Both the position numbers and the translations under genes were made by a program. From Bacteroidota bacterium (GTDB lineage: Bacteria > Bacteroidota > Bacteroidia > Cytophagales > Cyclobacteriaceae), in NCBI GenBank assembly GCA_024643595.1, contig JAHEMS010000018.1, forward strand, positions 8,055 through 16,537: a stretch of DNA of 8,483 nucleotides, written 5' to 3'. Positions 1 to 7,766 of the stretch are shown here, one piece after another (positions within the stretch are counted from its first letter, which is position 1; each line of letters opens with the position of its first letter). The notes beneath the pieces are model-generated. The model saw nothing but the letters and a program-made list of their open reading frames with translations, searched no databases and had not been told where the DNA came from.

Positions 1-2159
1 GTAATAACCGGATCATACACCAGACCTATCGGAGAGTTATCAAAAATTATGTAATCAAACTGAGTCTTTAACTGTTCCAAAAAATCCTTAATCAGTCCAT
101 TGTTTAATAATTCAGCTGAATTTTCATGAACTGAACCTGACGCAACAAAAGAAAGATTTTCAACTTCTGTTGTCCTGACTATTTCTTCGATCGACCTCGT
201 ACCTTCCAGATAATCACTAAGACCGTAGTCATTATCCATGTCAAGTATTTTGTGAAGCCGCGGTTTTCTTAAATCAGAATCAATCAATAAAACACGCTTT
301 TTACCAATCGCAAAAATCAGTGCCAAATTGAAGGCCACAAAAGACTTACCTTCTCCTGAAATATAAGAGTGCACAGCAAGAACTTTACCATTGATACTTT
401 TAAGAAAATGATCAAGATTTAATCTTAAGCCACGGAAAGATTCTGTAATTGCCGAACGAGGATAAAGAAGAACCGACATCTCGGAATGATGACGATTAGT
501 ACTTATGGAACCGACCACTGCTACATCTAAACGTCTTGTAATATCATTGATATCAGTGAGCACCTCGCTGGAGAGTTCTTTCACTACGACTATCGCGAGT
601 GCTAGAAAAACACCTGCAAATAATCCAATAAAAAGATTGATAAGTAATATTGGTCCCATTAACACAGCGATCTGACTGTCCGTTGGATCTAATATTTGTG
701 CATCAGGATTATTAGATGCCTTTGCTATTTCTGCTTCTGCCCGTCGTTGTAATAAAAAAGTATACAGTTCATTATTTAAATCAAAATTCCTTTTTATCCC
801 GATAAGATCTTGCTCCGTTTTAGGCAAACGGGAAAGCTGCGAATTAACTGTCCGTTGCCTTGAATTAAGATTTTCCAATTCCACATTCGTATTGGCTATT
901 AAATTCTCCACATTCTCCCTCAAAGTTCGTTGCGTGTACTCGATTTCATTTGATAGTTGAATTAAAACTGGATTTCTCTCCTGTGCAGAATAGGATAAGA
1001 CTTCTCTTCTGGTAAACAATTCATTTAACCGTAGCACTTTTGAATTAAGCGCGTCATCGGTAACACCAACAAGTGAGGGCGCAACCAGGTCTTTGTTTTC
1101 GTCCCGATTTTCGAGATAAAATTTTAGGTTATTATAATATTCCAACTTCAATTCAAGGCTTGAACGTTCTGTTTCAATCACCTTTAATTTGTCGACAACT
1201 GATGATGCTTCACTGCCTAAATCAACCGTTCTATTTTGAGATCTGAAACTGGTAAATTTATCTCCAGCCATTTGCAAAGATCGATTGACCCCTGTAATCT
1301 GATCGTCAATAAATTTTATCGTGTTATTGGCCATTCTGTTCTTTTCATCCAGGCCAAACTGTATATATATTTTCCCCAATTGATTCAGATAATCTACATC
1401 TCGGGATAAATTAGTGGTCACTAATTCCAGGAGAATAAGGTTAGACTCATCCGCGGCTCCAACCGGTTTTACCACCAATTTTTCCTTATACTTTAATGCC
1501 AACTGACTTATGTTGTTAAATACCAGTAAGTACTCTTCACCCAGTACAATTGGATGCTCTAAGCTTTTTTTAAGAGTGAACTGAAAATATTGGTTCTTAA
1601 GAGGTTCATCAAACTTCATTGTTTTCTCAAAGTTGATATCTAGTTCCTTGCCCTTGACAACAATTTTTTGATCACACTCAATAATATATTGACTTTCTGA
1701 GATAGGCTTTATTTTTAGTTTTACATTTTCCATTTGCAAGGCAGACTCATCTTCCACCACTTCAAATGGATCATTGTTGTAAAGATCCTTTTCCATTATA
1801 AAATTCTTCTTACTCCATGAATACCGCCAATTGAAGTATTGCATGGTTTTAAAATTCAGGCTATACGATTTCAACACGCCTACCTGATCCTGAATTACCG
1901 GGTTACTCTTGGTAATGCTTAGCTGACGAAATACATTGTTGAGCTCAGATTTACTATCATTTTTAATCAAGATTGTACTTGATATTTTATAATACGGCGC
2001 AGACACCTTATAATATCCGAAGGCGAGCATCATGCCTACTAGCCCTAATGCAGCGAATATATGCCAGTTATTTAAAATTTTGGTTTTGATCAGTTTAAAG
2101 GACAACCCTTCAGGATCCTGATTCTGCACATATCGATTAAACGTGTTGTTTGTTTCCAC
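1..2159 (-). CDS. wzc: Wzc-like polysaccharide co-polymerase / tyrosine autokinase, C-terminus cut by window edge
   Basis: Inner-membrane protein that sets polysaccharide chain length and couples synthesis to export through Wza; its cytoplasmic BY-kinase domain autophosphorylates on tyrosine. I translated the frame by hand: 719 codons run from a GTG at 2159 to the left edge with no stop. Visible in order: membrane helix 1 at about 34-50, a periplasmic Wzz-type domain, the conserved stretch GLDEKNRMANNTIKFIDDQI near 269-288, coiled-coil-like segments around 320-440, LPKTEQDLIG at 445, LYTFLLQRRAEAEIAK at 465, helix 2 at about 501-526, Walker A GEGKS at 602-606, Walker A' VLLIDSDLRKP at 623-633 and Walker B YIIFDNSP at 703-710. 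Family members are usually near 800 residues, so roughly 80 are missing, including the tyrosine-rich tail. GTG is chosen because the next ATG lies inside helix 1. The start sits 14 nt after the wza stop, implying co-transcription. The family call is firm; the exact start is less so. Confidence 0.95.
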   Translation of the reverse strand, partial: METNNTFNRYVQNQDPEGLSFKLIKTKILNNWHIFAALGLVGMMLAFGYYKVSAPYYKISSTILIKNDSKSELNNVFRQLSITKSNPVIQDQVGVLKSYSLNFKTMQYFNWRYSWSKKNFIMEKDLYNNDPFEVVEDESALQMENVKLKIKPISESQYIIECDQKIVVKGKELDINFEKTMKFDEPLKNQYFQFTLKKSLEHPIVLGEEYLLVFNNISQLALKYKEKLVVKPVGAADESNLILLELVTTNLSRDVDYLNQLGKIYIQFGLDEKNRMANNTIKFIDDQITGVNRSLQMAGDKFTSFRSQNRTVDLGSEASSVVDKLKVIETERSSLELKLEYYNNLKFYLENRDENKDLVAPSLVGVTDDALNSKVLRLNELFTRREVLSYSAQERNPVLIQLSNEIEYTQRTLRENVENLIANTNVELENLNSRQRTVNSQLSRLPKTEQDLIGIKRNFDLNNELYTFLLQRRAEAEIAKASNNPDAQILDPTDSQIAVLMGPILLINLFIGLFAGVFLALAIVVVKELSSEVLTDINDITRRLDVAVVGSISTNRHHSEMSVLLYPRSAITESFRGLRLNLDHFLKSINGKVLAVHSYISGEGKSFVAFNLALIFAIGKKRVLLIDSDLRKPRLHKILDMDNDYGLSDYLEGTRSIEEIVRTTEVENLSFVASGSVHENSAELLNNGLIKDFLEQLKTQFDYIIFDNSPIGLVYDPVI

Positions 2160-2173
2160 TAAGTCTCGAAATA

Positions 2174-2998
2174 TTAAGGTTTAATTTGAATATAATTTAA
2201 AACAAGAAGGAAAGTCGTAATAGATGATAGTACCAACGAATAAATAGGCAATCTTAATTCAAAGTTTTTAAAAGGAGCGGGCTGAACAATTATGACATCA
2301 TTTGGTTGAACATTAAATGCTTCCGAATTCAATGCATTCGCACTATTAAGATCCAGATTAAATGTTTGACTCTTGTTGCCAAATTCTCTCACCACCAATA
2401 CATTGTTTAACGCTGCAGTGTTTTTAGTTCCACTCGCCATACTGATCGCATCAAATACAGTAAATTCCTGATTATAGTTATAATATACGCCAGGGCTTAA
2501 AACCTCCCCCAACACGGTAACTTTATAATTCAACAATCTTACTTTCGCGGTAACATCCTTTAAATATTGTGTGGCCTTGGCCTGTATCTCCAATTCACAC
2601 TCTGGGATTGTCAATCCTAAAACGTGAATTTTTCCTATCGTTGGAAGCGTGATACTTCCATCAAGATCGACCAAATAGCCATATACATATTGACTTGATT
2701 GAGTTCCCCAAATGTTTGAATTTGTTCCCCCCCTTCCAAGACCAATTGTGGCAGGGTTATAGATTTCATTCAATTCAAGATTTGTTGATACAATGCTCAC
2801 ATAAAGGTTATCATTAACATTGATCTTGTAGCGAAAGTCCAGAACAGACCTTGGAACAAGGTTAGTTTCCCCTTTTAGATCACGTAACAGGGTCAAATCT
2901 TTATGCGAACGACATGAAGTCAGCATCGATAAAGTAAGAATTAATACCCAACACCATCCTTTAGATAAGAATTGTGCTACATATGTTTTATAACTCAT
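2174..2998 (-). CDS. wza: Wza-like polysaccharide export outer-membrane lipoprotein
   Basis: Outer-membrane channel component that passes the finished polysaccharide out of the cell and works with the Wzc partner encoded just downstream. The 274-residue protein begins with a lipoprotein signal: a hydrophobic run (WVLILTLSML) leading to the lipobox LTSC with the lipidated Cys at residue 29. A Poly_export domain spans about 55-140, with YKINVNDNLYVSI and LVDLDGSITLPTIGKIHVLG. An SLBB-type segment at about 159-205 contains VTVLGEVLSPGVYYNYNQEF, followed by VQPNDVIIVQP near 230. A hydrophobic helix at about 250-270 closes the protein and probably crosses the outer membrane, as the C-terminal helix of Wza does. 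Only one clear SLBB repeat is visible, so it is shorter than E. coli Wza, as is usual in Bacteroidota. It lies 89 nt after the priming transferase gene, and a small hairpin sits in that spacer. Confidence 0.93.
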   Translation of the reverse strand: MSYKTYVAQFLSKGWCWVLILTLSMLTSCRSHKDLTLLRDLKGETNLVPRSVLDFRYKINVNDNLYVSIVSTNLELNEIYNPATIGLGRGGTNSNIWGTQSSQYVYGYLVDLDGSITLPTIGKIHVLGLTIPECELEIQAKATQYLKDVTAKVRLLNYKVTVLGEVLSPGVYYNYNQEFTVFDAISMASGTKNTAALNNVLVVREFGNKSQTFNLDLNSANALNSEAFNVQPNDVIIVQPAPFKNFELRLPIYSLVLSSITTFLLVLNYIQIKP

Positions 2999-3028
2999 TA
3001 AGCCAATTTAAAGTAAGGTGCTTGTATA

Positions 3029-3056
3029 CGACAACTGTAAAAATACAATTTTGTCG
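3029..3056 (-). repeat. Imperfect hairpin in the leader of wza
   Basis: An inverted repeat sits in the 89-nt spacer between the priming transferase and wza. Outer arms CGACAA (3029-3034) and TTGTCG (3051-3056) pair over 6 bp. Inner arms TGTA (3036-3039) and TACA (3044-3047) pair over 4 bp around a four-base A loop (U on the transcript). A 1-by-3 internal loop separates the two stems. On the transcribed strand it lies about 31-58 nt upstream of the wza start and has no U-run after it, so it does not look like a terminator. It could shape mRNA stability or translation, or be chance in AT-rich DNA. Confidence 0.4.
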
Positions 3057-3087
3057 ATCAAGGCACTCACAATTTTAAATAAATGCC

Positions 3088-4452
3088 TCAAAAAGCATTT
3101 TTGTTGGTATTTTTTCCAAATAGAGTGAGGAAAATAATATAGATATCCAAGACAAAATTCCAATGTTCTATATACCAAAGGTCGTGTAAGGTTCGGACAA
3201 CATACTGATATTTGGTTTCAGTGGGTCCTCGCCACCCATTTACCTGGGCCCAACCTGTGATTCCAGGCTTGATATATTGCCTTACCATATAGCTTGGAGC
3301 TATTTGCTGAAACCTTTTATCCAGATCCACACGATGCGGCCTTGGGCCAACGACTGACATATCGCCTATAAATACATTAATAAATTGAGGCAACTCGTCG
3401 AGGCTATATTTTCTAATAAATTTTCCCACCCTCGTTATTCGGTCATCATTTAAGGTAGTTGATCGGGTTTTATCCGCAGAAGAGCTGTTGTGCTTCATCG
3501 ATCTGAATTTATAGATCAATACCTTGGCCCCTTTCTTCCCAATCCGTACCGGCCTATAAAATACAGGGCCTTTACTATCCAACTTGATGGCAAGAGCGAT
3601 TATTAAGAAAATTGGAGATGTAATCAATAAGGCAAAGCCTGAAAAAGAAAGATCAAAAATGCGCTTCCAGAATCGTGGAATGTAATTATCCAGTGGAACT
3701 TCTCGAACATTTATTATTGGGATTCCTGCCAGGTTCTTTAATTCAAAATTTCGATTAAAAACGGAGTAATAATTTGCCACCATGGAAGGTCTTACTCCAT
3801 TATATTCGGCTATGTTAACCAACGATTTTATCGTAGCCTCTTGTGCCAGGTCTATGGTGATAATGGTTTCATCAAATGGTGTGGAATTGTATACCTCTTG
3901 AAAATCTGAAAGTTTACCCAAAATATTATACCGATCTGACTTCTGTTTTTGGTCATCTAAAAATCCAATTAGTTTACCGTAAATGGGGTTAAGTCTGTAA
4001 AATGTTTGCAGTGCTGAGCCAATTTTTCCTGCCCCAATCACTAAAATTCTTTTATAGGACTGACCTTCCTGACGGACAGCAATTAAGTAGGTATATAAAT
4101 AGGTAGCTGGAATTTTTAAACCGAGAAAAACTAAGCTTGAGCCCAGAAACATGGTTCTTGAAATGTCATCCATGTTCAATAAGACAATTAAAATCGCTCC
4201 AAGTGACATGTAGACAAAGAACTTCCTGATCAAGCTTTTTAACCGATTGCTGGTACTTTCAATGTCAAAAAAAGCAAGATCCAGATAAAATATATAGGTG
4301 GCTATCCAAATACCGTGCAAGAGAAAATAAAGGTCATTGAATTTTATCCATTCGTCATAATGCAATCGGGCCATAATTGCTAAAGACAGACTTAATAAAA
4401 TCAAGTCTATCAGCAGGAATAGAACAATTAATGTACGGTTGCCTAACCTCAT
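3088..4452 (-). CDS. wcaJ: Undecaprenyl-phosphate sugar phosphotransferase (WcaJ/polyprenyl glycosylphosphotransferase)
   Basis: Priming enzyme of repeat-unit assembly: it moves a sugar-1-phosphate from a nucleotide sugar, often UDP-glucose, to undecaprenyl phosphate at the inner membrane. The 454-residue length fits full-length WcaJ-type enzymes. The N-terminus holds about four membrane segments within residues 7-125. A Rossmann-like CoA-binding-type domain follows, with VIGAGKIG at 138-145. The catalytic bacterial-transferase domain starts near 262 (WKRIFDLSFSG) with a re-entrant hydrophobic helix at about 268-290, then KFRSM at 315-319, DELPQ at 352-356, VGPRPH at 368-373 and PGITGWAQVNGWRG at 396-409. 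All family signature motifs are intact, so it should be active. The sugar transferred cannot be read from sequence alone; a galactose or other hexose-phosphate donor is possible. The 146-nt spacer ahead of it is the largest in the window, but I saw no consensus promoter there. Confidence 0.95.
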   Translation of the reverse strand: MRLGNRTLIVLFLLIDLILLSLSLAIMARLHYDEWIKFNDLYFLLHGIWIATYIFYLDLAFFDIESTSNRLKSLIRKFFVYMSLGAILIVLLNMDDISRTMFLGSSLVFLGLKIPATYLYTYLIAVRQEGQSYKRILVIGAGKIGSALQTFYRLNPIYGKLIGFLDDQKQKSDRYNILGKLSDFQEVYNSTPFDETIITIDLAQEATIKSLVNIAEYNGVRPSMVANYYSVFNRNFELKNLAGIPIINVREVPLDNYIPRFWKRIFDLSFSGFALLITSPIFLIIALAIKLDSKGPVFYRPVRIGKKGAKVLIYKFRSMKHNSSSADKTRSTTLNDDRITRVGKFIRKYSLDELPQFINVFIGDMSVVGPRPHRVDLDKRFQQIAPSYMVRQYIKPGITGWAQVNGWRGPTETKYQYVVRTLHDLWYIEHWNFVLDIYIIFLTLFGKNTNKNAF

Positions 4453-4530
4453 TATTAATGACGCCTGATTTATGTAGTATTAGAATAAGCTGAAATACTA
4501 TCCTTCAACAACTGGTTAAACCTTCAACTT

Positions 4531-4562
4531 CAAAGGGAAATTTAATCTATTTTTTCCTTTTG
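4531..4562 (-). repeat. Weak AT-rich inverted repeat after the TIM-barrel gene
   Basis: Arms CAAAGGGAAA (4531-4540) and TTTCCTTTTG (4553-4562) match at 9 of 10 positions around a 12-nt loop. It lies in the largest spacer (146 nt), 37 nt past the stop codon of the unknown barrel gene. On the minus-strand transcript the odd position becomes an A-C mismatch, and no U-run follows, so terminator activity is doubtful. The rest of this spacer shows no recognisable promoter or RNA element. Confidence 0.25.
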
Positions 4563-4598
4563 ATGATATAACAGACCTGATTTACTATTGAATCATGT

Positions 4599-5477
4599 CT
4601 ATTTTATGTATTGATTAATCAAGTCCACAGTTTGATCTATATGATCTTTTCTGGACATACCCACAACAACCGAATTAATTTCGGGAAACTGACCTAAAAA
4701 TTCAAAAGCTGATTTAGGAGGTATTGCACCCGCTGCCAGAATACTCATCGGAATGAAATTCATGCCAGGTCTTTGTACTTCACTAATCGTCTTCTCCAAA
4801 GAAGGATTCATATAAAAACCTGTTTTGTTAAAAGCAGCCATAATAAGGTAATCGGTCCACCCTCGGCCATCAAGCCGCTCTCGCAACATAGGCACATTTT
4901 TCGTAATTAAGCCCGCAGGTACGTCATATTGTTTCTCAATGTGTTCACGAAAAACATCAAAAGCTTCATCACAACCCAACCCCATTGCCAGGTCGACTAA
5001 TGTATCATGCATGAAAACCGCTCCTACCTTATGCCCCTTAAATGGTAGCATTTCAATGTCAATTAAGATTTTAATCATCTTATACATGTTGCCCGAAGCC
5101 AGGCCCGTCATACCTGTTACCATCATGGATAAGCTTTTACCAGCTCCTGCCTGAGTTAACAAATCTGTTAGCACATTGAACATTCCCTTCTCATTTGCCT
5201 GGCGTACATATTTTACAACATAAGGCAATAATGGATATACGGTAAAATCATTTCTTAGAACCGGATCTTCGGAAATGATATCCAAAACCACTTGAGCACG
5301 TGGATGAGTCGACATCATCATTGCCTTGACCCCCTTACTATGCGCATATCTAAGGACATCCGCCAGCGCGCTCTTATTCCCAAATTTCTGGTCTTTGGCA
5401 TTACCCCGTTCCTGTGAAAGATGATCGACACCAAATAAAGGATTGTGACCCAGCAATATCTTATCTAACTTTTTCAT
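4599..5477 (-). CDS. TIM-barrel-like protein of unknown function, distant resemblance to aldo/keto reductases
   Basis: I do not recognise a characterised family. The 292-residue protein has no signal peptide or clear membrane segment, so it should be cytoplasmic. It reads as alternating strands and helices: KILLGHNPLFGVDHLS at 6-20, a helix then GVKAMMMSTHP at 49-59, FTVYPLLPYV at 78-87, VGAVFMHDTL at 151-160, VPAGLITKNVPMLRERL at 186-202, YLIMAAFNKTGFYMNPS at 210-226, NFIPMSILAAGAI at 240-252 and INSVVVGMSRKDHIDQTVDL at 267-286. The last block resembles the closing strand and helix of aldo/keto reductases. The usual DTA..YG active-site segment after strand 2 appears as STHPRAQ, so the canonical Asp/Tyr pair seems absent. 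It lies between a sugar oxidoreductase and the priming transferase, hinting at a role in sugar precursor metabolism; this is inference. Codon usage looks like its neighbours. The ATG start follows an A/T-rich leader, 77 nt after the oxidoreductase stop. Confidence 0.85.
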   Translation of the reverse strand: MKKLDKILLGHNPLFGVDHLSQERGNAKDQKFGNKSALADVLRYAHSKGVKAMMMSTHPRAQVVLDIISEDPVLRNDFTVYPLLPYVVKYVRQANEKGMFNVLTDLLTQAGAGKSLSMMVTGMTGLASGNMYKMIKILIDIEMLPFKGHKVGAVFMHDTLVDLAMGLGCDEAFDVFREHIEKQYDVPAGLITKNVPMLRERLDGRGWTDYLIMAAFNKTGFYMNPSLEKTISEVQRPGMNFIPMSILAAGAIPPKSAFEFLGQFPEINSVVVGMSRKDHIDQTVDLINQYIK

Positions 5478-5512
5478 ATGTTTAATTAACCTAATTAAAA
5501 TTTGTCTTGATA

Positions 5513-5534
5513 TTCAATTCAGAAAAGAATTCAA
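5513..5534 (-). repeat. Short inverted repeat between oxidoreductase and TIM-barrel genes
   Basis: Arms TTCAATTC (5513-5520) and GAATTCAA (5527-5534) pair at 7 of 8 positions around the six-base loop AGAAAA, in the 77-nt spacer. The stem is almost all A-T, and such structures arise easily by chance here. No U-tract follows on the transcribed strand. No function is assigned. Confidence 0.2.
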
Positions 5535-5554
5535 GATCGATCGTAAAATAATAT

Positions 5555-6595
5555 TTAATGAATCATTATAGGAGCACCATTCTCTGATGCAGACTGATAA
5601 CATGCATCGACAATTTTCTGCACATAGTACCCGTCTCTTATGGAAGGAGAAGCTTGTCTTTTCTCGCGCAAGGCATTAACAAACTCTTGAGCTTGATAAG
5701 TGAATTTTGCTCCGGCAATGTCAATAAACACTCCTGTAAACAAATCATTGGCCGATAAAAAAGTCTTCCCTTCTTTATAATCGCCCTTTGCATTATCTAG
5801 AAATAAATCAAGGGTATCATCCGTTATTACAAGGGATCCGTTTTCACCCAATATTTCGAGCCTTAATTCCATTTTTCTTTTAAAACGAACACTCCAGGAT
5901 GCATCAATCCATCCTTTTACTCCATTTTCAAACTCCATTACCACATGGGCAAAATCTTCAATTCCTTTAGAATAGACAGATAAGGTATCCGCATTAATTT
6001 TTTTTACTGGTCCAAAATACCAATGTAACATATCTAATAAATGGGATCCCTGACTTTCCAGTACCCCTCCACCCGAAATCTTAGGATCGTACCTCCAGCC
6101 TTTACCTTGTTTAAAAAGCTGAGAAACGTAGACTGTTCCCTTTACATTTAAAATTCTCCCCAACGCTTGGGATTCGATGATTTTTTTTCCTTCACGAAAA
6201 CTATCAATATTACGCGCCATATAGCCGATCATATTAGGTAGTGATTTCTTATCCAATTCCGCAATGAGTGATTCGGCTTGTTTTGAATTCACCGCCAATG
6301 GCTTTTCCATCATAAAAGGAATGTTGTTACGAACACACTCCATTGCATTTTCGATATGATATCCAACCGGGCTGGCAATTACTACCCCATCGATCCGCTC
6401 CTTGTCCAGCATTTTTTCGATGGATTTGTAAACCTTGATTTTCGGATTCAGCATATTCAATGGCTTGGCTGGAAACATGGCTGGATCAACCACCGCCACA
6501 ACGCTACTCTCTGGCAACGTATTAAATAATGCCGTGTGCAAAAGTCCCATTCTGCCGAGCCCAATAATACCAATCTGAAGTTTATTTTGTTCCAT
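5555..6595 (-). CDS. Gfo/Idh/MocA-family NAD(P)-dependent sugar oxidoreductase
   Basis: Cytoplasmic dehydrogenase or reductase of the Gfo/Idh/MocA family, which in polysaccharide loci typically oxidises or reduces a ring carbon of a nucleotide sugar. The 346-residue length is typical. The N-terminal Rossmann domain opens with IGIIGLGRMG (glycines at 12, 14 and 17) and has VVDPAM at the end of strand 2 and VVIASPVGYH near 71-80. The conserved EKP motif is at 97-99, with Lys98 as the expected catalytic residue. The C-terminal substrate domain contains GGGVLESQGSHLLDMLHWYFG at 175-195, where His185 and Asp188 fit the family's active-site pattern. The substrate is not readable from sequence; a UDP-linked hexose or N-acetylhexosamine is likely in this context. 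The start is the ATG directly before the dinucleotide-binding strand. It follows a glycosyltransferase gene by 46 nt and precedes the unknown barrel gene, which may act in the same step. Confidence 0.93.
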   Translation of the reverse strand: MEQNKLQIGIIGLGRMGLLHTALFNTLPESSVVAVVDPAMFPAKPLNMLNPKIKVYKSIEKMLDKERIDGVVIASPVGYHIENAMECVRNNIPFMMEKPLAVNSKQAESLIAELDKKSLPNMIGYMARNIDSFREGKKIIESQALGRILNVKGTVYVSQLFKQGKGWRYDPKISGGGVLESQGSHLLDMLHWYFGPVKKINADTLSVYSKGIEDFAHVVMEFENGVKGWIDASWSVRFKRKMELRLEILGENGSLVITDDTLDLFLDNAKGDYKEGKTFLSANDLFTGVFIDIAGAKFTYQAQEFVNALREKRQASPSIRDGYYVQKIVDACYQSASENGAPIMIH

Positions 6596-6641
6596 ATTAT
6601 TTCTATTGAAATGTAATTCTTACTAAAACGAATGCCTGTAC

Positions 6642-7733
6642 CTACTTTATGAATTTCAAAAATATTTCCTTGTATTGCGAAGCGATTGTTTGCCAATTGA
6701 ATTCCTTAATAAATTTTTCTTTTGCTTTTTGTGCCCTGACTTTCATCTCATCGGTGTTTTCCAAAGCCCAACTTATTTTGTCAGACAAGTCATCCTCGTT
6801 TGATGACCTGAAAAACAAAGCTTCATCCTCTGCCAAAATATCTTTGTTTTGAATAATGTCACTGCAAATAACAGGGCAGTCTACAGAAACTGCTTCTAAT
6901 AGCATCATCGACATTGCCTCCTTAATCGAAGGATAAACAAATAACGTGGCATGCCTGGTATAACTTAGAAGAAGCTCCTTCTCTTTAATTAATCCCAGAA
7001 GTTCTACATTGAGACCTTTCAGTAAATTTAAGATCTCTGTTTTATATGCTGGAAGCTGTTCCATATCTCCTGCAATTAGGAATTTTCCCTTATATTTTAT
7101 TTTGTGAAGTGCATTGATTAAATGGTGCAGTCCCTTATCACGAATAATTCTACCTGCCGCAAAAAAGATGTAAGGCTCAGTTATCGGCAATGCCGGTAAG
7201 CTCTCCTTATTTATTGGGCTGATTCCATTGGGAATGTAATGCGCCTCCAGATTAAGCAAATCCTTAAATTGCCGTTTCTCATCTTTGGAAACACAACATA
7301 GATAATCCGCTTTTTTTACCAGTTTATTGGTATTGAAATTCCAAAACCAACCGTATCGTTTCCATTTATCAAATACAAGAAAAGCACCGTGTGTAGTTAA
7401 TATGACCGGATATTTTGGTTTCAGTATAAGGATCGTGAATGCCGCAAAACTATTATGCAGATGGATCAGATCAAACTTTCCAATAAAACGTGCGTGCAAA
7501 GCAGATATAAAATAATACCAGAAGCCATTTAATTTTTTAAACGGAAGAGCCCACATCACCTTTTGATAAACCCCATTGTATTCGCCCGTTTTCTGGCTGG
7601 TGTGAGAAGAAGTTGAATAAACATAAAAATCATATTCTCCTTTAAGCTGATTTATAATGTGTTCGCCTACTGTTCCTGCACCTACATACGAGGGTAGTCC
7701 TTTTAATCCTATGACTCCAATTTTCTTTTTCAT
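6642..7733 (-). CDS. GT4-family glycosyltransferase (GT-B fold)
   Basis: Retaining glycosyltransferase that probably adds one sugar of the polysaccharide repeat unit on the cytoplasmic face of the membrane. The 363-residue length is normal for GT4. The acceptor domain begins with GVIGLKGLPSYVGAGTVGEH at 6-25, a glycine-rich loop shared with many polysaccharide-locus GT4 enzymes; DLIHLHNS at 88-95 and LTTHG at 112-116 follow. IPNG at 167-170 marks the domain junction. The donor-binding domain has FAAGRIIRDKGLHHLINAL at 191-209 and the EX7E motif from Glu272 to Glu280 within KEAMSMMLLEAVS, followed by PVICSD. Both glutamates are present, so it should be active. Donor and linkage cannot be assigned. 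The start is the ATG at 7733; another ATG four bases upstream is out of frame. It sits 82 nt downstream of a second GT4 gene, in a spacer with a small inverted repeat. Confidence 0.94.
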   Translation of the reverse strand: MKKKIGVIGLKGLPSYVGAGTVGEHIINQLKGEYDFYVYSTSSHTSQKTGEYNGVYQKVMWALPFKKLNGFWYYFISALHARFIGKFDLIHLHNSFAAFTILILKPKYPVILTTHGAFLVFDKWKRYGWFWNFNTNKLVKKADYLCCVSKDEKRQFKDLLNLEAHYIPNGISPINKESLPALPITEPYIFFAAGRIIRDKGLHHLINALHKIKYKGKFLIAGDMEQLPAYKTEILNLLKGLNVELLGLIKEKELLLSYTRHATLFVYPSIKEAMSMMLLEAVSVDCPVICSDIIQNKDILAEDEALFFRSSNEDDLSDKISWALENTDEMKVRAQKAKEKFIKEFNWQTIASQYKEIFLKFIK

Positions 7734-7766
7734 TCATTAACTCTTTCCACGATGCCCTATAAACAA

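Noticed and set aside
3081..3100. Possible terminator AAATGC/GCATTT at the end of the priming transferase gene
   Set aside because: The stem is only 6 bp with two G-C pairs, overlaps the stop codon, and lacks a proper U-run on the transcribed strand. The downstream genes look co-transcribed.
4453..4598. Promoter for the priming transferase, wza and wzc in the largest spacer
   Set aside because: I searched the minus strand for a TTTG / TAnnTTTG pair at suitable spacing and found only loose partial matches. A promoter is possible but not supported by sequence.
5133..5150. GAGKS-like P-loop (AGAGKS, residues 110-115) in the barrel protein
   Set aside because: It is not preceded by a hydrophobic strand or followed by the other nucleotide-binding motifs, and the rest of the protein does not look like a P-loop NTPase.
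4939..5154. Plus-strand open frame of 71 codons opposite the barrel gene
   Set aside because: It is fully antisense to a longer coherent gene and has low-complexity composition without motifs. Similar antisense frames at 6649-6852, 7327-7515 and 7978-8226 were rejected for the same reason.
5998..6005. Eight-base T runs in the oxidoreductase gene (also at 6181-6188) as phase-variation sites
   Set aside because: They encode ordinary lysine pairs (KK) in an intact frame and are of a length expected in AT-rich coding DNA.
6457..6696. 79-codon minus-strand open frame overlapping the start of the oxidoreductase gene
   Set aside because: It overlaps the well-supported Rossmann domain of the oxidoreductase and the end of the preceding glycosyltransferase in another frame, and its translation has no recognisable domain.
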